A stretch of 64,000 nt of DNA, taken from contig JAETXT010000006.1 in the NCBI GenBank assembly GCA_019188255.1, positions 4,154,001 through 4,218,000 of the forward strand, read 5' to 3'. The translations under genes were made by a program, and so were the position numbers. This document shows positions 1-12,995 of the stretch, piece after piece. Numbering within the stretch: position 1 is the stretch's first letter; every line of letters begins with the position of its first letter. The notes beneath the pieces are model-generated. The model did not search any database. It was given only the letters and a program-made list of their open reading frames with translations, and was not told the origin of the DNA. This DNA comes from Verticillium longisporum (Eukaryota > Ascomycota > Sordariomycetes > Glomerellales > Plectosphaerellaceae).

Positions 1-543
1 GCGAATGGACTTTCTGTCAGGCAGTCGGTAATCGATCAGTCCAGTCCCGTTGCGAGCGGCCTGAGGCTCAGAATGGTGAAGGGCTGCGTTGAGGGTCCCC
101 ATAGCCTTCAGGCGAGCCGAGATTCTACCGCAGCAGTCTCCACCCCGCAGTCGTCAAAATTCTAGAGCTTTCTCTCGCGACTCCGTTCTGAAGCTGTTTT
201 CACTTAACTACCTTACTCCCACTTCGTTCCTGCAGGTGTCCTTAGCAATGAGATAACGACACCGCAAACACGTCCACAGGTAAGACGACCTCCATTACCA
301 ACACCTCACCCCCCCTTCTTCCCCTCCATATGATGATACGCCAGCTGGCACCAGTCATAGAAAGACTTGTACTCCCATCTTTGATGACACATGCTTCGGT
401 CTTCGACCTCTCTCTGAACATTGGAACCCTACCTACCTGAACCGCAAGCATCACGTTGTTCTGGAGCTCTTTGCTGACTTGGATTCAACAGTCAAAAGCC
501 ACAGCCTCACAGCTCTCGTCAGAACTGAGTCACCGCTTCCAAG
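1..543. other. Non-coding region upstream of AHA1
   Basis: No convincing gene is visible. The short minus-strand ORF at 242-454 has no recognisable domain. The region probably holds the AHA1 promoter and 5' leader, with a pyrimidine-rich stretch just before the start codon. Confidence 0.6.
160..172. promoter_or_regulatory. Heat-shock-element-like site
   Basis: The sequence TTC-ta-GAG-ct-TTC has three alternating 3-bp units at 2-bp spacing, the layout of an HSF1 site (nTTCnnGAAnnTTCn). The middle unit is GAG instead of GAA. It lies about 370 bp upstream of AHA1, an Hsp90 co-chaperone whose yeast counterpart is heat-shock regulated. Function is inferred from sequence and context only. Confidence 0.45.
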
Positions 544-1574
544 ATGGTCCTCCATAACCCTAATAACTGGCATTGGGTCAACAAGGATGTTTCACCGTGG
601 GCCAAGGAGTATCTCGAGACCACTCTCTTGAAGCTCCAGGCTGAGGATGGCGGTGTCACAGCGAAGATCAGCAAGCTCGTGAGCATGGACGGCGATGTGG
701 ACGTCAGCCAAAGGAAGGGCAAAGTTATTACTATCTTCGACGTGAAGCTCGTGCTTGAGTACTCCGGCTCTACTCCCGATGAGGCTGACGTCTCGGGTAC
801 CATTACGGTCCCCGAGGTCGCCCATGACACCGAGGAAGACGAGTACGTGTTCGACGTCGACATTTTCGCCGAGTCCAAGGACAAGCAGCCTGTAAAGGAC
901 TTGGTTCGCTCCAAGCTTGTCCCTCAGCTTCGATCTGAGTTCTCCAAGCTCTCTTCAGCCCTCATTGCTGAGCATGGCAAGGATATCCAGCACGCGCCTG
1001 GGTCCAACCCATCTAGCGGCTTCTCCACCCCCAAGGTGCATGCGCCTGCAAGCGCTTCCAAGTCTGCAGCCCAGTCCTCCACTCAGACCAACAATGGAGG
1101 CGTCGTGAACACTGTTACCCTGAATGAGACAACTGAGTTCCGTACCTCTGCCGACCAGCTGTACGAGACCTTCACTGATCCCGGTCGCATTGCTGCCTTT
1201 ACCCGTGCGCCGCCTAAGGTGTTTGAGGGTGCCAAGAAGGGTGGCAAGTTCGAGCTCTTTGATGGCAATGTCTCGGGCGAGTACCTGGAGCTGGAGTCCC
1301 CCAAGAGGATCGTGCAGAGCTGGCGTCTCAAGCAGTGGCCCGCTGGCCACTTCTCCAAGCTGAACATTGAGTTCGACCAGAACGACATCGACCACGTTAC
1401 CTTGATGCGCGTGTCCTGGACCGGCGTTCCTGTTGGCCAGGAGGACGTCACCAAGCGCAACTGGGAGGAGTACTATGTAAACAGCATCAAGCGCACCTTC
1501 GGGTAAGTGACTACCTTTTGCGCGCGGGCCAAGATGCATGGCTAACACAAACCAGCTTTGGAACCATTCTGTAA
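544..1574 (+). CDS. AHA1: Aha1, activator of Hsp90 ATPase
   Basis: A co-chaperone that binds Hsp90 and stimulates its ATPase cycle in the cytosol. Exons are 544-1502 and 1556-1574, giving 325 residues. The Aha1 N-terminal domain covers roughly residues 10-150, opening with the conserved NPNNWHWVNKD block. A Ser/Thr/Gln-rich linker follows. The AHSA1/START-like C-terminal domain covers roughly 195-320. The single 53-nt intron is essential: without it the frame stops just after TFG, and splicing restores the canonical GFGTIL ending. The start is the first in-frame ATG directly before the MVLHNPNNWHWVN block. A heat-shock-like element lies upstream. The family assignment is very clear. Confidence 0.95.
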
Positions 1575-2002
1575 TTTTGCACAATTCCAACAGGAGGACC
1601 GACGGCACCGAAGACTATTCATTGCAATGATGAGGTGAGGCTGCTTCACCTGGATATGGCAGACATGTGGTGAGAGGATGAAGTCAAAGGCTGTAATCGG
1701 TCGCAGCGCCTGCTACATAATGCCTCCTGCGTGGGGGAACGATAGTTACGAGAAATGGTCAATGAAACCCCGTTAAATACTCATTCTGCGAGAAGCACTA
1801 CTCCATTCGCCGCGACCGCTTAGGTTCCAATGAATGTACCTTGCATCTATATATTGATGCCCATCTTTGTCGCTCAAAACTCGTCTACTTTTTGTGCCGG
1901 TGTCATCGGTAATGCATAGAAGGATGCGATCCAGTACTCCAAGAACAGTCTCTCTGGCTGTCGAACTGCCAGCTTGTACTGCCAACAGCTGCCCAGAGTG
2001 CC
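1575..2002. other. Intergenic, convergent 3' region
   Basis: This is the shared 3' flank of AHA1 (+) and SWF1 (-). Short ORFs at 1773-2055 on both strands are shadows or chance. No gene or repeat is recognised. Confidence 0.6.
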
Positions 2003-3352
2003 TCAAAACCGAGAGGCTTTCAATGCCTGACGCGGCCGGCCTTCATCCTCAATAGGAGGTTGGTCCCGCCGCTTCCCGAACGCATAATCCTTCACAAAGA
2101 CGTCCATCATGTTATCCCAAAGCCCCATGTCGTAGAGATTCTCGACATCGCGCATCTTCCAGATGCGTTCCCACTCGCCCTGACCAGGTCCACCGGCGGC
2201 CGGCGGCATGCCGTTCTCGGTCGTCACCAGGACCTGCTGGGTGTCGAGCGGCCATCGCGAAGTCGCCGACTCGAGCAAGGGGTCCTTCGTTCTGTTGGTC
2301 GGCATGCTGCGCTTGAAAGCAAGTCCATCGTCCATGTCTTCCTTCCACTCGGACCACTTGAGGGATTCGTTGGTCGTCGTGCCGCAGTAGATGAGCCACA
2401 GCGTGTAGATGAGCAGACCCCAAACCAAGGGGGTCGTCATGGACGACAGCAGCGTGACAGCCCCCATGCTGACGTCGTCCTGAAGCCCCCAACTCCAGAT
2501 GAGGAAATAGTCCTCCCAGCTGAGCGAGCTTGGCGGCCAGACGGACCACGCAGGAAACCTGGCCCGGATCTTGGCTGTGAGGATCGAGTAGCCCAGAGTA
2601 CCACCATATGTCGTTAATATGGCAGTCGAAAGGAGGAGCAGGACGAACCATTTGTGGTTCTCATAGCCAACACATCCGTTGATGAAGATGCAATGATGGT
2701 CGCACTTTGCGATGCAGCGTTTGCAGATGCTGCAGTGCTTGGATCTCGGGGGCTTGATGAAGCCACAGGTGCTGCACTTGTGGCCGGGGTGGAAGATGGA
2801 GTAGTCGTATGGATAAAGCGACATGTAATAGGCATGGTTCTCCGGCGTGATGTAGCCGGGATCGGCGTTGACCGCCAGGTAAAGAAACAAGTATGGCAAA
2901 AAGACGCTGATGGAGCCGAAGACCCGATGGGAGGTCGACGTTTGAGGCCAAGCGCTCGGCAGGTACAAGTACTCGGCACCTAAGAGCAAGCCAAAGAAGA
3001 ATATCTACACCCATCAGAATGAACAGGCAGGCCTGAGACAGGAGTAACGCACCACTATCGTCGGATGTCTGTCGTTCATGATGTAATTTCCAAATCGTGA
3101 GAAAGATCGGGACAGACGCCCCGACGTCAAAATCCGATCCAGAGCAACGAGTCCATCAGGAACACGGACAAAGAGTAACTTATACAGCGCCGCGACTGGA
3201 GTATTCCTAGTGTTTCCTTCATCAGCTTTATGGACGGATTGCATTGCGGAGCAGCTGGCTTACCTTAAGGCTGGAAGTCGTCCGAAGAAGAGCACGAACA
3301 CGAAGAACGAAATGCTCAGCACGATTGTCGCTACTGTTCTAATTATGCCCAT
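2003..3352 (-). CDS. SWF1: DHHC palmitoyltransferase Swf1
   Basis: S-acyltransferase of the ER and Golgi membranes. In yeast Swf1 palmitoylates SNAREs and other single-pass membrane proteins near their membrane segment. Exons on the minus strand are 3264-3352, 3053-3206 and 2003-3004, giving 414 residues. An N-terminal membrane segment starts at residue 1 (MGIIRTVATIVLSISFF), and two further hydrophobic segments precede the cysteine-rich domain. That domain contains KPPRSKHCSICKRC and CDHHCIFINGCVGY, with the catalytic DHHC cysteine, followed by two more membrane segments. The Swf1 identity rests on the N-terminal RNTPVAALYKL block and the IFINGCVGYENH form of the DHHC motif. All three exons join in frame at standard GT-AG sites. 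Confidence 0.9.
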
Positions 3353-4102
3353 CTTTGCGACATGCAACTCAGAAACATGCACCTTAAACCCGCCGGATAC
3401 AAAAAGAGCAACACGTGAAACCTCGCCAGACGCTGTCGGGCTTGTCTCAGCGGCCTACCGAAAATTCAAGACGTCAGCAGCAGGCAGCAAAGAGGTAAGA
3501 CTGTAGTCGCAGTTGCCATCAGCTGCATTGGGTACGACGGCTGTAGCTCGCTTTGCACCACAAATGAGAGATGTACCAAGCGAATAGCAGTGATGCACCT
3601 CCTGTTTTGCCCTTAGGTCGTGAGCCCTTTGGTCTCAAATATGACCATAGCAATCCGGATGGCCCGTTGGGAGACCAACGTCACCGGATAACCCACGCTG
3701 ACAAGCTGGGTGCTTGAATTTCGCTTACATAACAGAGAATTGCGGGGTGGATTGGTTGCACGTGAGGACGCGATGGCACGGGTTCAATCGCGCCTCATCA
3801 CGCGTCAGTCACTGTCACCTTCTCCTAGGTCACAACGTGCGGACGTCAGGCCGCTACGCCGCCAGCCGTCCAGCGGGCTCATTATGCACCAGTCACGAAA
3901 GGGCAGGGAACCACGGATTTCACAACTTGCGGAACCCCCGTTGAGTTAAAGACCTGGGGTCGGCACCTTCAAGATTTGCAACGTAAACCCACTTCAGAAC
4001 GCCTGCAACTGCCCCCAGTCTTGCGCCCTAAAGTCCAATACATATTCTCGTTCCTCAAGCTCCAGCTCCCGTCGAGACAATCCGCGGGTCGAACCACAAA
4101 GA
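3353..4102. other. Divergent promoter region SWF1/RAP1
   Basis: 750 bp between divergent starts. The overlapping ORFs at 3710-3949 (76-79 aa) show no recognisable domain. No tRNA or repeat is evident. Confidence 0.55.
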
Positions 4103-7041
4103 ATGTCGGCAGCCATCACTTATGAAGGACTGCCCGGTGGCCAGTTGTTCAAGGGCATAAAGTTTTGGGTCGCACAGCGGGTTGCCTGTCGAAAGTCCTT
4201 GCTGGATTCTATCTCGGTCAGTTAAAAATCGTATACTGATACTCATTTTCCTGACTCGGGTACAGAACAATGGCGGCTCAATCGTACCCTTGGAGAAGAA
4301 TGCCGATATGCTCATCGCAGACCATATGCGAGCAGACGCGCCACCAGGTGCCTACTCCTGGAAATGGGTCGATGATTCTATCAAAAAGGGCGTTCTGCAG
4401 AACAAAGATGATGGCACATACCTGATTGGTCATAAATCTCAGAAGTCCCGACCTATGGCGTCCGCTGCACCGGGCAAAAGCACTCGTACTCCATTCACTC
4501 CATCTGATGATTCTGACCTCATCAAGTGGGTTCTTGCGAATAGTAAGAACGACAAGGGAAATACGATATACCAAGATCTCGAGCGGGTTGTATGTATTCA
4601 TTCCCAGCTTCTGCTTCGTTATTAGTAATAATCTGTCCAGAACAATCGCCACACTTATCAATCGTGGAGAGATCGCTGGGTAAAGAAGCTTTGTTTTTTG
4701 TCCCAGGAGGAACTGCAAAAGAGGATCATTAGCAGCACCCCGGCTCAGCTGCCGGAACAACGTGATGCATCAGCGCAGCATCAACCAAGTGAAAGTCCGA
4801 TTCAACAACCAAAATTGCAGAATCTTGAGAGCGCAACGCAGCTCGAAGAACTCGCGTCATACTGGCCTCAAGGCCAGTGGTGGCACTCGGATTACCCACT
4901 CGAAGAGCCTGTTCAGCAGCGCACTATCGATTCCATGCTGCGGGTTACCAAATACGTCTTGGAGGCCGATGATCGACTGGACGACCTCTGGAAAGAGGAC
5001 GGCATCTTGTCACGCCTCGCACGCACCAAAGGCGCCGGCCTGCTGACTCGTGCTGTCGCCGATGCAGCGCGCCAGGAGATCAAGTCTCATTACCGAAATC
5101 AGCTGGAGCGTGCAGATGGTTCTCCTGCTGAGCCTCGTGAACTCCCAGAGTCACACGCCGACGCACAGATGGCGAGCCCACTAGTATCCAGTCTACGAGA
5201 CCAGTCTCCTCGCAACATTCTGCCTATGTTGACCAAGAATGAGGAACCGCAGTCACCGCAGAGATCCCGAGTTACGCCGGAACACGATATTTTGATAGCT
5301 AAGAGTGTCAAACGTGCAGCGAGGCAAGGCATACAGGCCGGCCCAAAATGGTTTCAAGAGTTTGCTGTAGAGGTATGTGTGCAACAGGAGATGGTACAGG
5401 TTGATTCGAGCTGACAGTATGAAGAACCCAGAACATACCTGGCAATCCTGGCGGAATCACTGGCTGAAAGTCCTGAGGCCTCGTATCGAGGCTGCAGAGA
5501 GTAAGGGACAGAAATACGACTTCTACCACGCGTATTCGAAACCACCATTTCAAAACCAAAGTTCCTCCCCACAAGAAAACGGCCCCTCAAACGACAAACA
5601 TCGTGGTGTGCGACAAACAACAACGAGCCCTGAGAGGGTGGAGGATGTCATTGAAGTTAAGGACGTGCAGACCGAGCCTCCTTCCCCAGAGCTTGATGAC
5701 GAGAGAAACGAGTTTCTTGCCAACATAGCCGCATACTCTGAGGTCATGGAACTCGCCATCGATCTGCAGCCCAAGATATGTAGACAGTCAGTGGATCTTT
5801 ACCTGCTACACGTAGCTGTCGAGGCCTGCCGAGATCCTGATGGTGAAGAGGACTGGCAACAAGTCGCGGAACAGCTGGGGTTCGCACGTGGTCAGTATCC
5901 GAATGCCGCGAAGCTTCTGCGTAAATGCTACGAAAACTCTTTGCGAGACTTCGTCAATACCCTCGAAGAACCCGACAGCCAGAGCAATGCCGAAGAGGGT
6001 ACCAAAAACCCTGCTGATAGAAATGGCGCGATTATCCCTGGAGCGAGTGACCCTGAGATATCACCAGAAGACAACGAGGAGCAGTGGCACTGGCAGGAAA
6101 TTTCGCACCATAACACTGATTCTACACCAGACTTGAGTGCTGCATCCGGGCGAGGTTCTTTGGGTGCCAAGAGGAATAGAACTACTGAGATGGTCCATGA
6201 CGCCTCAGTTCATGGCAGCTCAGCACACAAACGACAACGGAGAAGTCGGGATGACGAGATCCCTCCCACCCCGGATAATGTTTCGGAGACCTCAAAAGTA
6301 GATGGAAATAACTTGAGGACTCGTTCCAGATCCAACTCTGTGATTCGTGGTCGTGCCGCGAGAGACGAGGTGCACGACTCGCAGGACACGGGTGACGATG
6401 AAATCACACCATCACAACAACTTCATCAAGAGGCAAAGGATGATTCACCGATACCTCTCAATCTGCCTGTCAGGGACTCCGCTCGCAAACGACAACATGA
6501 GAGCCGGCCTGAGACGAAGGGGGCTGGGGAACATGACTTCACGATAGGTACCATAAACCAAGGAGTGAACAGGATTCACGAATGGTCGGCGAACGTTGCT
6601 GAAGCACACGAACGAAACAACGAAGAGCGTCCAGCTCTGGAGACAGACCAAGACGCTGACGAAGTCGCGAGGAAGGTGGAGTATTACGAATCTTTTGGAT
6701 ACTCACGCAAGATCGTTTGTCGAGCATTGACAGCAACATGCATGGAAACCGGAATAGCCAGCGAAGTTATGGAGATGCTGAAGACACACCCAAACCAGGG
6801 ATTGCCTACCAACATGATGGGGGTGTGGACGTCAAAAGATGACGAAGGACTCCGGTTCATCTGCGGTGAGCCGTCCTCCGACCCCAAGATAGAACGAGAC
6901 CGGGCACACAATGTGGGGAGGGAACGAAGCAGACTGGAGCATAAACATGGACGCAACAGGATCGCGACCCGGATCGACTTTCTCGCCATCACCCGGTACG
7001 AAGCACGACGGAAGAGAATGGAGACTTTGCCGATACCCTGA
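4103..7041 (+). CDS. RAP1: Rap1-like telomere-binding protein
   Basis: A shelterin-type telomere protein. Exons 4103-4216, 4266-4589, 4641-5372 and 5425-7041 give 928 residues. Domains in order: a BRCT domain (about 5-95, LFKGIKFWVAQRV); a first Myb-like domain (about 115-170, ending NRHTYQSWRDRW); a second Myb-like domain (about 360-410, ending NPEHTWQSWRNHW); an ARID/BRIGHT-like helical region (about 485-570); a long acidic and basic disordered stretch; and a C-terminal RCT domain (about 800-875, VARKVEYYESFGYSRKIVCRAL). The fourth exon start at 5425 is chosen because it keeps frame and lies 10 nt after a CTGAC branch point; the nearer AG at 5417 is too close. Domain order matches Rap1/TERF2IP. 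The ARID-like call is an inference from pattern. Confidence 0.85.
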
Positions 7042-7178
7042 TCGATGTGTTCATTTACGGCTTGCAAAAAAGTGCAATGATCAATGAAGTTAGCATGGTT
7101 AGCGACGCCTTATTTCAAGAGCTTGTTTCCAGTTCCGCAGTCTTTTTTTGGGCATCCTAAATAGAGATGCCCTATTCC

Positions 7179-8210
7179 TCAACCAATCTCGCCTTCCTTG
7201 ACCAGAGAGTACCCGTAATGCCACCCTTCTCGTCCCAAGTCTGCCCTTACTTTATAGCCGCCCTCGGCAGCATCGAGTGTGTCAAGGTCCACGTCCACGA
7301 CACTCATACCCTCCTCCGCCCCCAGCCTCCCTTGAGATCCCAGCAGTGGCATCCCGACCTGACTCACCCCGCAAAAGCTCACAGATTGATCCTCTCCCTT
7401 TGCACTCGGCTTCGGACCTCCAGCGTTGACAAAAACGACTGCCGCAGAGCTCTCACATGCCCTAGCAACAACCACGCTGTCCAGGAACACCCTCTCGCTC
7501 TCGAGATTGATGACCCTTCCCGTCCGGTCGCGATACTGGTCCATCAGCCAGAATGCCGGGATGATCACGACACGCGCTCCATCTCGCACCAGCTCCCTCA
7601 TCGCCTCGGGAAACGCCAGGTCCCAGCACACCAGCATGCCCACTCGGCACCCGCCGCCGAGCGCCGTGTCGAAAGCCTTGTGCTCCGAAGGGTCCGCGAC
7701 GAGGTGAGGCCGCTCATTGTGCCAGAGATTCTTCTTCTGATAGCGTGAGAGAACTTCGCCGCCGCCAGAGATGAAGTACGCAATGTTGACGAGGTCGCCC
7801 GTCTCGGGCCGGTGCTCGACGAGGGTGCCCGGGACGATGGCGATGGCCAGTTCCTTAGCCAGAGCCTGGTACCTCTCGAGATAGAGGGGGGACTGCTCGC
7901 AGCAAGCGAGGAAGCGGGGGTCTTGCGGCGCCCAGGATGTGAGATGATATTCTGGGAGGACGGCGATGTGGGCGCCCTGGGATGCAGCGTCGCGGATGAA
8001 CGACTCGGCTTTGGTAAAGTTGGATGCCGGGGAGAGCGGCTACATATACGTCAGCACTACTGGACTTCTCCAATGGAAATTCGAACAAAGTCCTCTCATG
8101 ATGGTAGTCTCGACAAGTGGCGGGATGCCATGTTGTACCCATCACCTAAGTGACTGACTGACCTCAGAATAAAGTTGGACAAGAGCGACTCTGATCACCG
8201 AGGAAGACAT
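7179..8210 (-). CDS. Carbon-nitrogen hydrolase, nitrilase superfamily
   Basis: Hydrolyses a non-peptide C-N bond; the substrate cannot be told from sequence. Minus-strand exons 8163-8210 and 7179-8039 give 302 residues. The Glu-Lys-Cys triad is visible: Glu in [11 protein letters not shown], Lys in [13 protein letters not shown] and Cys in [17 protein letters not shown]. The 123-nt intron separates VALVQLYSE from PLSPASNF, the usual start of this fold. The length is typical of a single-domain CN hydrolase (amidase or omega-amidase type). It is transcribed in the same direction as KAR5, with no sign of functional linkage. Confidence 0.88.
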
Positions 8211-8723
8211 TGCGGCAATGAGGCTTGCTCACTGGACTGAGTGGGCTTGGATGCTTTTTATCGCGGTGTCGGCACAGTCAAGTTGGAGGAACAATGCCGC
8301 TGATGCACATTAACTTTTGATGGTGCCAATGGGAAGAGGCACTTCAGCTGCTGCCACATGTGTTGTCTGCTTCTGCATGCAGAACGGTGGCTTCGCAAGT
8401 GACGCGCCCCACCACCACGACATCACCATTGCTGCATCGACTACTGGGAGTCCATCAACTGAACAAATCCCATAAAAATCAGGTTGTACTATGGTTGCTT
8501 GGGTAGCGGAACCGAGCGCTTTTGCTAATTCATCGTCTTACCCGAAAATCCCCAAGCTACGCGAAACCAACCATCACCAGTTCTTCCCGATGTCCCAGTT
8601 TATCGCGCCTATGCTTCTCAGCTATCGATCCCCAGAATAAATACCATGGAGAGTTTTAACTTCCACTTAACCCCCAATGTTCAGTAAAACGAAAACCCCA
8701 AGATTTGGTGCGAATAACACCGC
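8211..8723. other. Intergenic, hydrolase promoter and KAR5 3' flank
   Basis: About 510 bp without a credible ORF. It contains the upstream region of the minus-strand hydrolase and the 3' end of KAR5. No repeat or RNA gene is seen. Confidence 0.6.
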
Positions 8724-10504
8724 CTAGATCGTCCCATTTCGAAAGCGAACAGTAGATGGAATGATTGGTGCAAGCTTCGAGCCGCTCTTGATATCGGTGC
8801 CCAGTCCGAGGGAGCCATCGTTTTTCCAAATTCGCACAATGTCGCGTGGGAAATGACGTGCTAAAGAAATGGCTAATCCAGTGAGCTCCCCTAGTTGATC
8901 GTCAGCTTGAATATTTGGCTAGAACTGACGAGTTGCGAACCTAGGGCAACCAGTCCAAGATTTCTGACAGCTGACGGAGGTAGTCCATATGAGCCCATAG
9001 TCAAAGAGACTGTTGGACAAATAATGTATGGCCACCAATTCATCCAGCCAACACTGCCACGGATGGAATCGTGGACCGTGCTAGCCGAAGCCGAGGCTTC
9101 TGTCAACTTGTCAAGTATGTCTCCGGCTTTTGAATGAGCTTGTTCTATCATCTCAACGTGGTCTTCGTATTTTGTAGCGAGTTTATCCGACAATCCAAGC
9201 AAAGTCTTCATCCCCTGATCCATGTCAATAAAGCGGCTCGATAACTGCCGATATTCACCATACTTACTTGCTCGAGGCGGTCTTGTTGATGCGCAATGGC
9301 AGCAGTCTGAAATTTTGATGCCGTCTACAACATAATGAGTCATGAGTCTTGGGTGTTGAGGACCACGTACAATATGCTCTTGAAGGGAGTTTGTCGAGGT
9401 GATGACACCTCCAAGTACTGCAGCAACGGACGACTCGAGATCGGTGTACTTTTGCATGGTCTCAAGAGCACGATCGTGAGAAGTCGAGCTATCGGCATTA
9501 CTTTGCAGGACTGTCTCAATGAGGACTGAAATCAGTTGCTGAAGAGTATTGGCGTCCCGTAGGCCGTTCTGGATCGAAGACGTAGTGTCCTATGAATATT
9601 AGCTCGACCCTACCAGCACGTCATTGTGAGTATCGACCTACCCTTGTCGTGTGAAAAACCCTTTCGGACAACATTTGTTCCAGCGCGGTGAGGTCATCTC
9701 GAAGATGATTCAGACGGGGTGCCAGGTGATCCAGATTGAGGTGAGCATTATCTAACTTATCGTTGATAGATCGCAGATGTTTCTCCAGCTCGGTTTCAAC
9801 ACCATGAGTGAGCCTGGAGAGCACTCCAGTCAACCGTTTGTATAACTCCACGTTTTGCGCTAGATATTGTTAGTACAAGCAATATGGCAAACAAAGCATA
9901 AGAACGTGCCTTTCTCATTGTCAGCGCGAGCGGCCTCGCAGAATCTAAGAGCCTTGTGGCGATAGCTGACCCAAGTGTTCCACGCAGAATCTGACTTGGC
10001 CAGTGCAGTGAGGCAGGAGTCGATCTCTCGCGTTGAGACATGAAGATTCATCTTGTCGAATGCTGGAAGGTTGAGTAGGACGGTCTCTCGAAATCTGGAG
10101 CAATCAGGCGGAATGGAAAAGCTACCCCGTTCAAGATCGCAAATGGCCAAACTGGCGGCGTAGGAATCGACAAAGTCACGAACCTGACGACCACTGTCGA
10201 TCAACACGGTGGCATCGTCTTTGCCGTCGAGGAGTTGACAGTTATTGACAAGGAGACGAGCTGCGACCCGGTGGCAGAGAGGCTGGGTCTCGAGTTCTTG
10301 CAGCTCACGCAAGGCCACCGCGTACATACTTGGCAGGGGTAAGTCCTTCTCCATACCAAATACGGAACTCAAGGTTGTATCCCCTAGGAAGCCTCCCGGT
10401 GCTGGCCGTTTCGTTTGCATGCCCCACGAGAGCGCCGAAATATGCTGGCACCAGGCTGCTAGGACCAAGACTACGAGATGAGAGCCCACAAAGAGTCGCA
10501 TCAT
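8724..10504 (-). CDS. KAR5: Kar5/Tht1-like nuclear fusion protein
   Basis: An ER and nuclear-envelope protein needed for fusion of nuclear membranes after mating. Minus-strand exons: 9910-10504, 9642-9859, 9371-9589, 8941-9244 and 8724-8890, giving 500 residues. A signal peptide is at residues 1-25 (LVVLVLAAW). A Cys-containing luminal domain follows ([19 protein letters not shown]), then long coiled coil, then two C-terminal membrane segments ([12 protein letters not shown] and [17 protein letters not shown]). The first intron has a GC donor (GCACGT); only this junction gives the frame [12 protein letters not shown] 57-nt in-frame block at 9268-9324 could be an extra exon. The family call rests on architecture and local motifs, since Kar5 proteins diverge quickly. 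Confidence 0.75.
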
Positions 10505-12821
10505 GTCTTGGTTCCCCAGTCCTGGAGCCGTTCTGAGATTTGCCTTTCAAGCTGTGAGCTGCGTAGGAAATGTTGTTGCAAAGTTGCAGGGGCTGGGAGA
10601 GGTATGGCAGCGTTGAGCAGAGAGCTTGCTTCCGAGACTTCGTGGTTCAGGGAGTGGACAGGGGAACACAAGTCCTGGATATCTGGCCACTACTTGTAAT
10701 GTAGGTATTCAGGATAATTGATTTGTGCTTCTGCGGAATCACCTTAGTGTCAGAGCTCTGGGGCAGGAGCAGCTTTGAGGAGGGGCTTTAGGGCAGGAGC
10801 ACATTGAGGTTCATACGGTAGGTACCTTGCTCGAGGTAGGGCAGGAGGTCTGCGAAGAGACTTCCAGCCAGCAGCCGCGTAGAGATGGCCTGAAGAGGCA
10901 ACGGCGGGCTTGCAAAGCTTTTTTTTTAGAGTAGACAGCAAGTGCGTCAGTGAACATCAAACTCAAGCCGGCATCTTGCCGTTCATACTGGACCTAATTT
11001 GCGCCCGAAGCTGTTGCAGACTGATCTATAAGCGATGGTCAACAAAGCATTGCCGTATGAACCCCCTCGTTTCATTCATGGTGTACTGAGCGAAGCGTAT
11101 CCCCAAATTGAGGAAGTTGGCGTTGGATATGTGCTGAAGTTGCCGTACGTCGGGGCTAGAGACGTGGTGCAGAAAGATGCACTGAACACGTTCGCTGAGA
11201 CCAAAATGACGCTGATTCACTATACAAACTACCGTACGAAGCAATGCCGCAGAGACACACGAGGCCAAGGGTGTCAAGCAGCACCCTCCCCTCACATGAT
11301 ATGCCGAAGAACCAGCAAGAAGCTGATTGGGGCTATGATCTTGCAAAACCCCTCCCCTCAAAGACGTGGCTGCGTGGACATCAATTTAGACGCCACAGCA
11401 CATGACAGATCAGGTCCGAAGGCCGCGGCTGCACACCCTTTCAGTTGTTCAACAGCCCATAGCAGGTCTTGACGGCACTGGACCACCCTTGCATTTGGAC
11501 CGGACCCGAGCGGGGAGCTCGGCTTGTATGCAGAAGGAGATGACAGGTCTTCCGTGTGGACGCATGCGACATGTGTGGCAGCCATCTTATGGTTGCATGG
11601 CGTGGGCATCGTGTATGCAACGAGGTTGGCGACATGACATGAAATGGGTGACACGAAGATATTGAGGTCTTTGAATCTCTACAGTACATAACGATTGAAT
11701 GCATGTAATGAGGAGACGCACTGGACTCTTTTGACGCGGATGGGCAGGTGTGTCGCGATGGGGCGAAATATTGCGTGTAGAGCAAAAGTAAGGGTTTGGT
11801 AAACGTTGCGGGGCGAGGCGGGATTTCGGGGGTTCTGACAGCTCACAAGACCGGCCGATGGCAAGCCCCCCACGGCGTGATCAAGCCCCTCTCCTAGACA
11901 GTGACTCGGCAGGAGGTAGGGGTTCAACGTGGATTCCTTGTTTTCCCTCCGGAACGATAACTTCAGTCAAAGACGTCTGATACTGATACGGCTGTCGAAA
12001 GTTCACAACTTGAATCATGGGCTATGAGACACGAAGTAGCTGCGAGGGCCCTGACCTCGCACGTTGAGCAGACACAACGGACCAGACTATGGCTGACCTC
12101 GACACCGCATTAGCCTCGCTGAGGATACCGCCCAGAACTTGGTCCTCAATCGTTATTTTTCTGTTTCGGGTATGTGACGAAAATCAATCCTGACCTAGAC
12201 TAGTGCTACATGTCACGAGAAAACGACACGATAGGGAGCTGGCTCCCTAGCGTGACGGGGTTGCACAGCACCCACGTTCTCGGCAGCCTGCATGCCTTCT
12301 GGCTCCATGTATGGAAACCTCGGGGGATATTCTAGGTCTGACTGATGAGATGGATGATCTGCCCTTAGCCCGCCTCCCCGCCTTTGCGGCCCGCCTTCGC
12401 TCGACATATATCTACCCCCGAGCCCCCGCTACTGAGCCGGAACTATCGTTGACAACATGTGAATTGATGGCACCCCAGGCCGTAGTACTGCGATTCCAGT
12501 CACAAAGCCTCCTCGCTGTTACTAGACAGCTGTGACTTCTAGGTCCGGAGCAGGTGCAGGACAACAATACAGTTCTGTCGGGATAAGATAAGTCATCAAC
12601 GTTCATAACTCTTGAGCCTCATGCTAGAGACTGGTATGTCCTTGAGTAATACCGGTAAGAGCGTATTTTGCTTGCAAACAAAGCTAGATTCTGCTTGCAT
12701 GTTTGTTGTCTTGGCTCTCCCGACGGCTCACACGAGGCAGACCATAGTTGTCCGCACATACTACTCTTTATCGATACTTCCAGTACTCGGGCACCAACAG
12801 CAACCGGGGAGGATCTGTATA
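10505..12821. other. Long intergenic region upstream of KAR5
   Basis: About 2.3 kb without a recognisable gene. The longest ORFs (11035-11472 on +, 11441-11785 on -) have no domain, no codon bias like the neighbours and no splice partners that extend them. No transposon ends or tandem repeats were noticed. Confidence 0.5.
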
Positions 12822-12995
12822 ATGTGTGTTCAGGTCGACAAGATGTGGGAGTGTGGCCATACGGGATTTTACAACCTCAAGTGGTGCCACCAGATCGGCT
12901 GTCGGGGACCAAGCCCGAAGCATGACCTCGTGGCGGCGATTGGGAAGTGCGTCGACTGTGCGAGTCGATCTAAGGACCCGAGTCCTCGTGGATGA
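12822..12995 (+). CDS. Small Cys-rich hypothetical protein
   Basis: A 57-residue ORF starting MCVQVDKMWECGHTGFYNLK. It holds six cysteines (2, 11, 22, 27, 43, 46) and the motif ECGH. Small proteins with a CGH motif followed by spaced cysteines are common, uncharacterised products in filamentous fungi, and the spacing suggests a metal-binding knuckle. The same frame is open further upstream to 12612, so the true start is uncertain. There is no signal peptide. It could also be a chance ORF in a long intergenic region. No function is proposed. Confidence 0.35.
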   Translation: MCVQVDKMWECGHTGFYNLKWCHQIGCRGPSPKHDLVAAIGKCVDCASRSKDPSPRG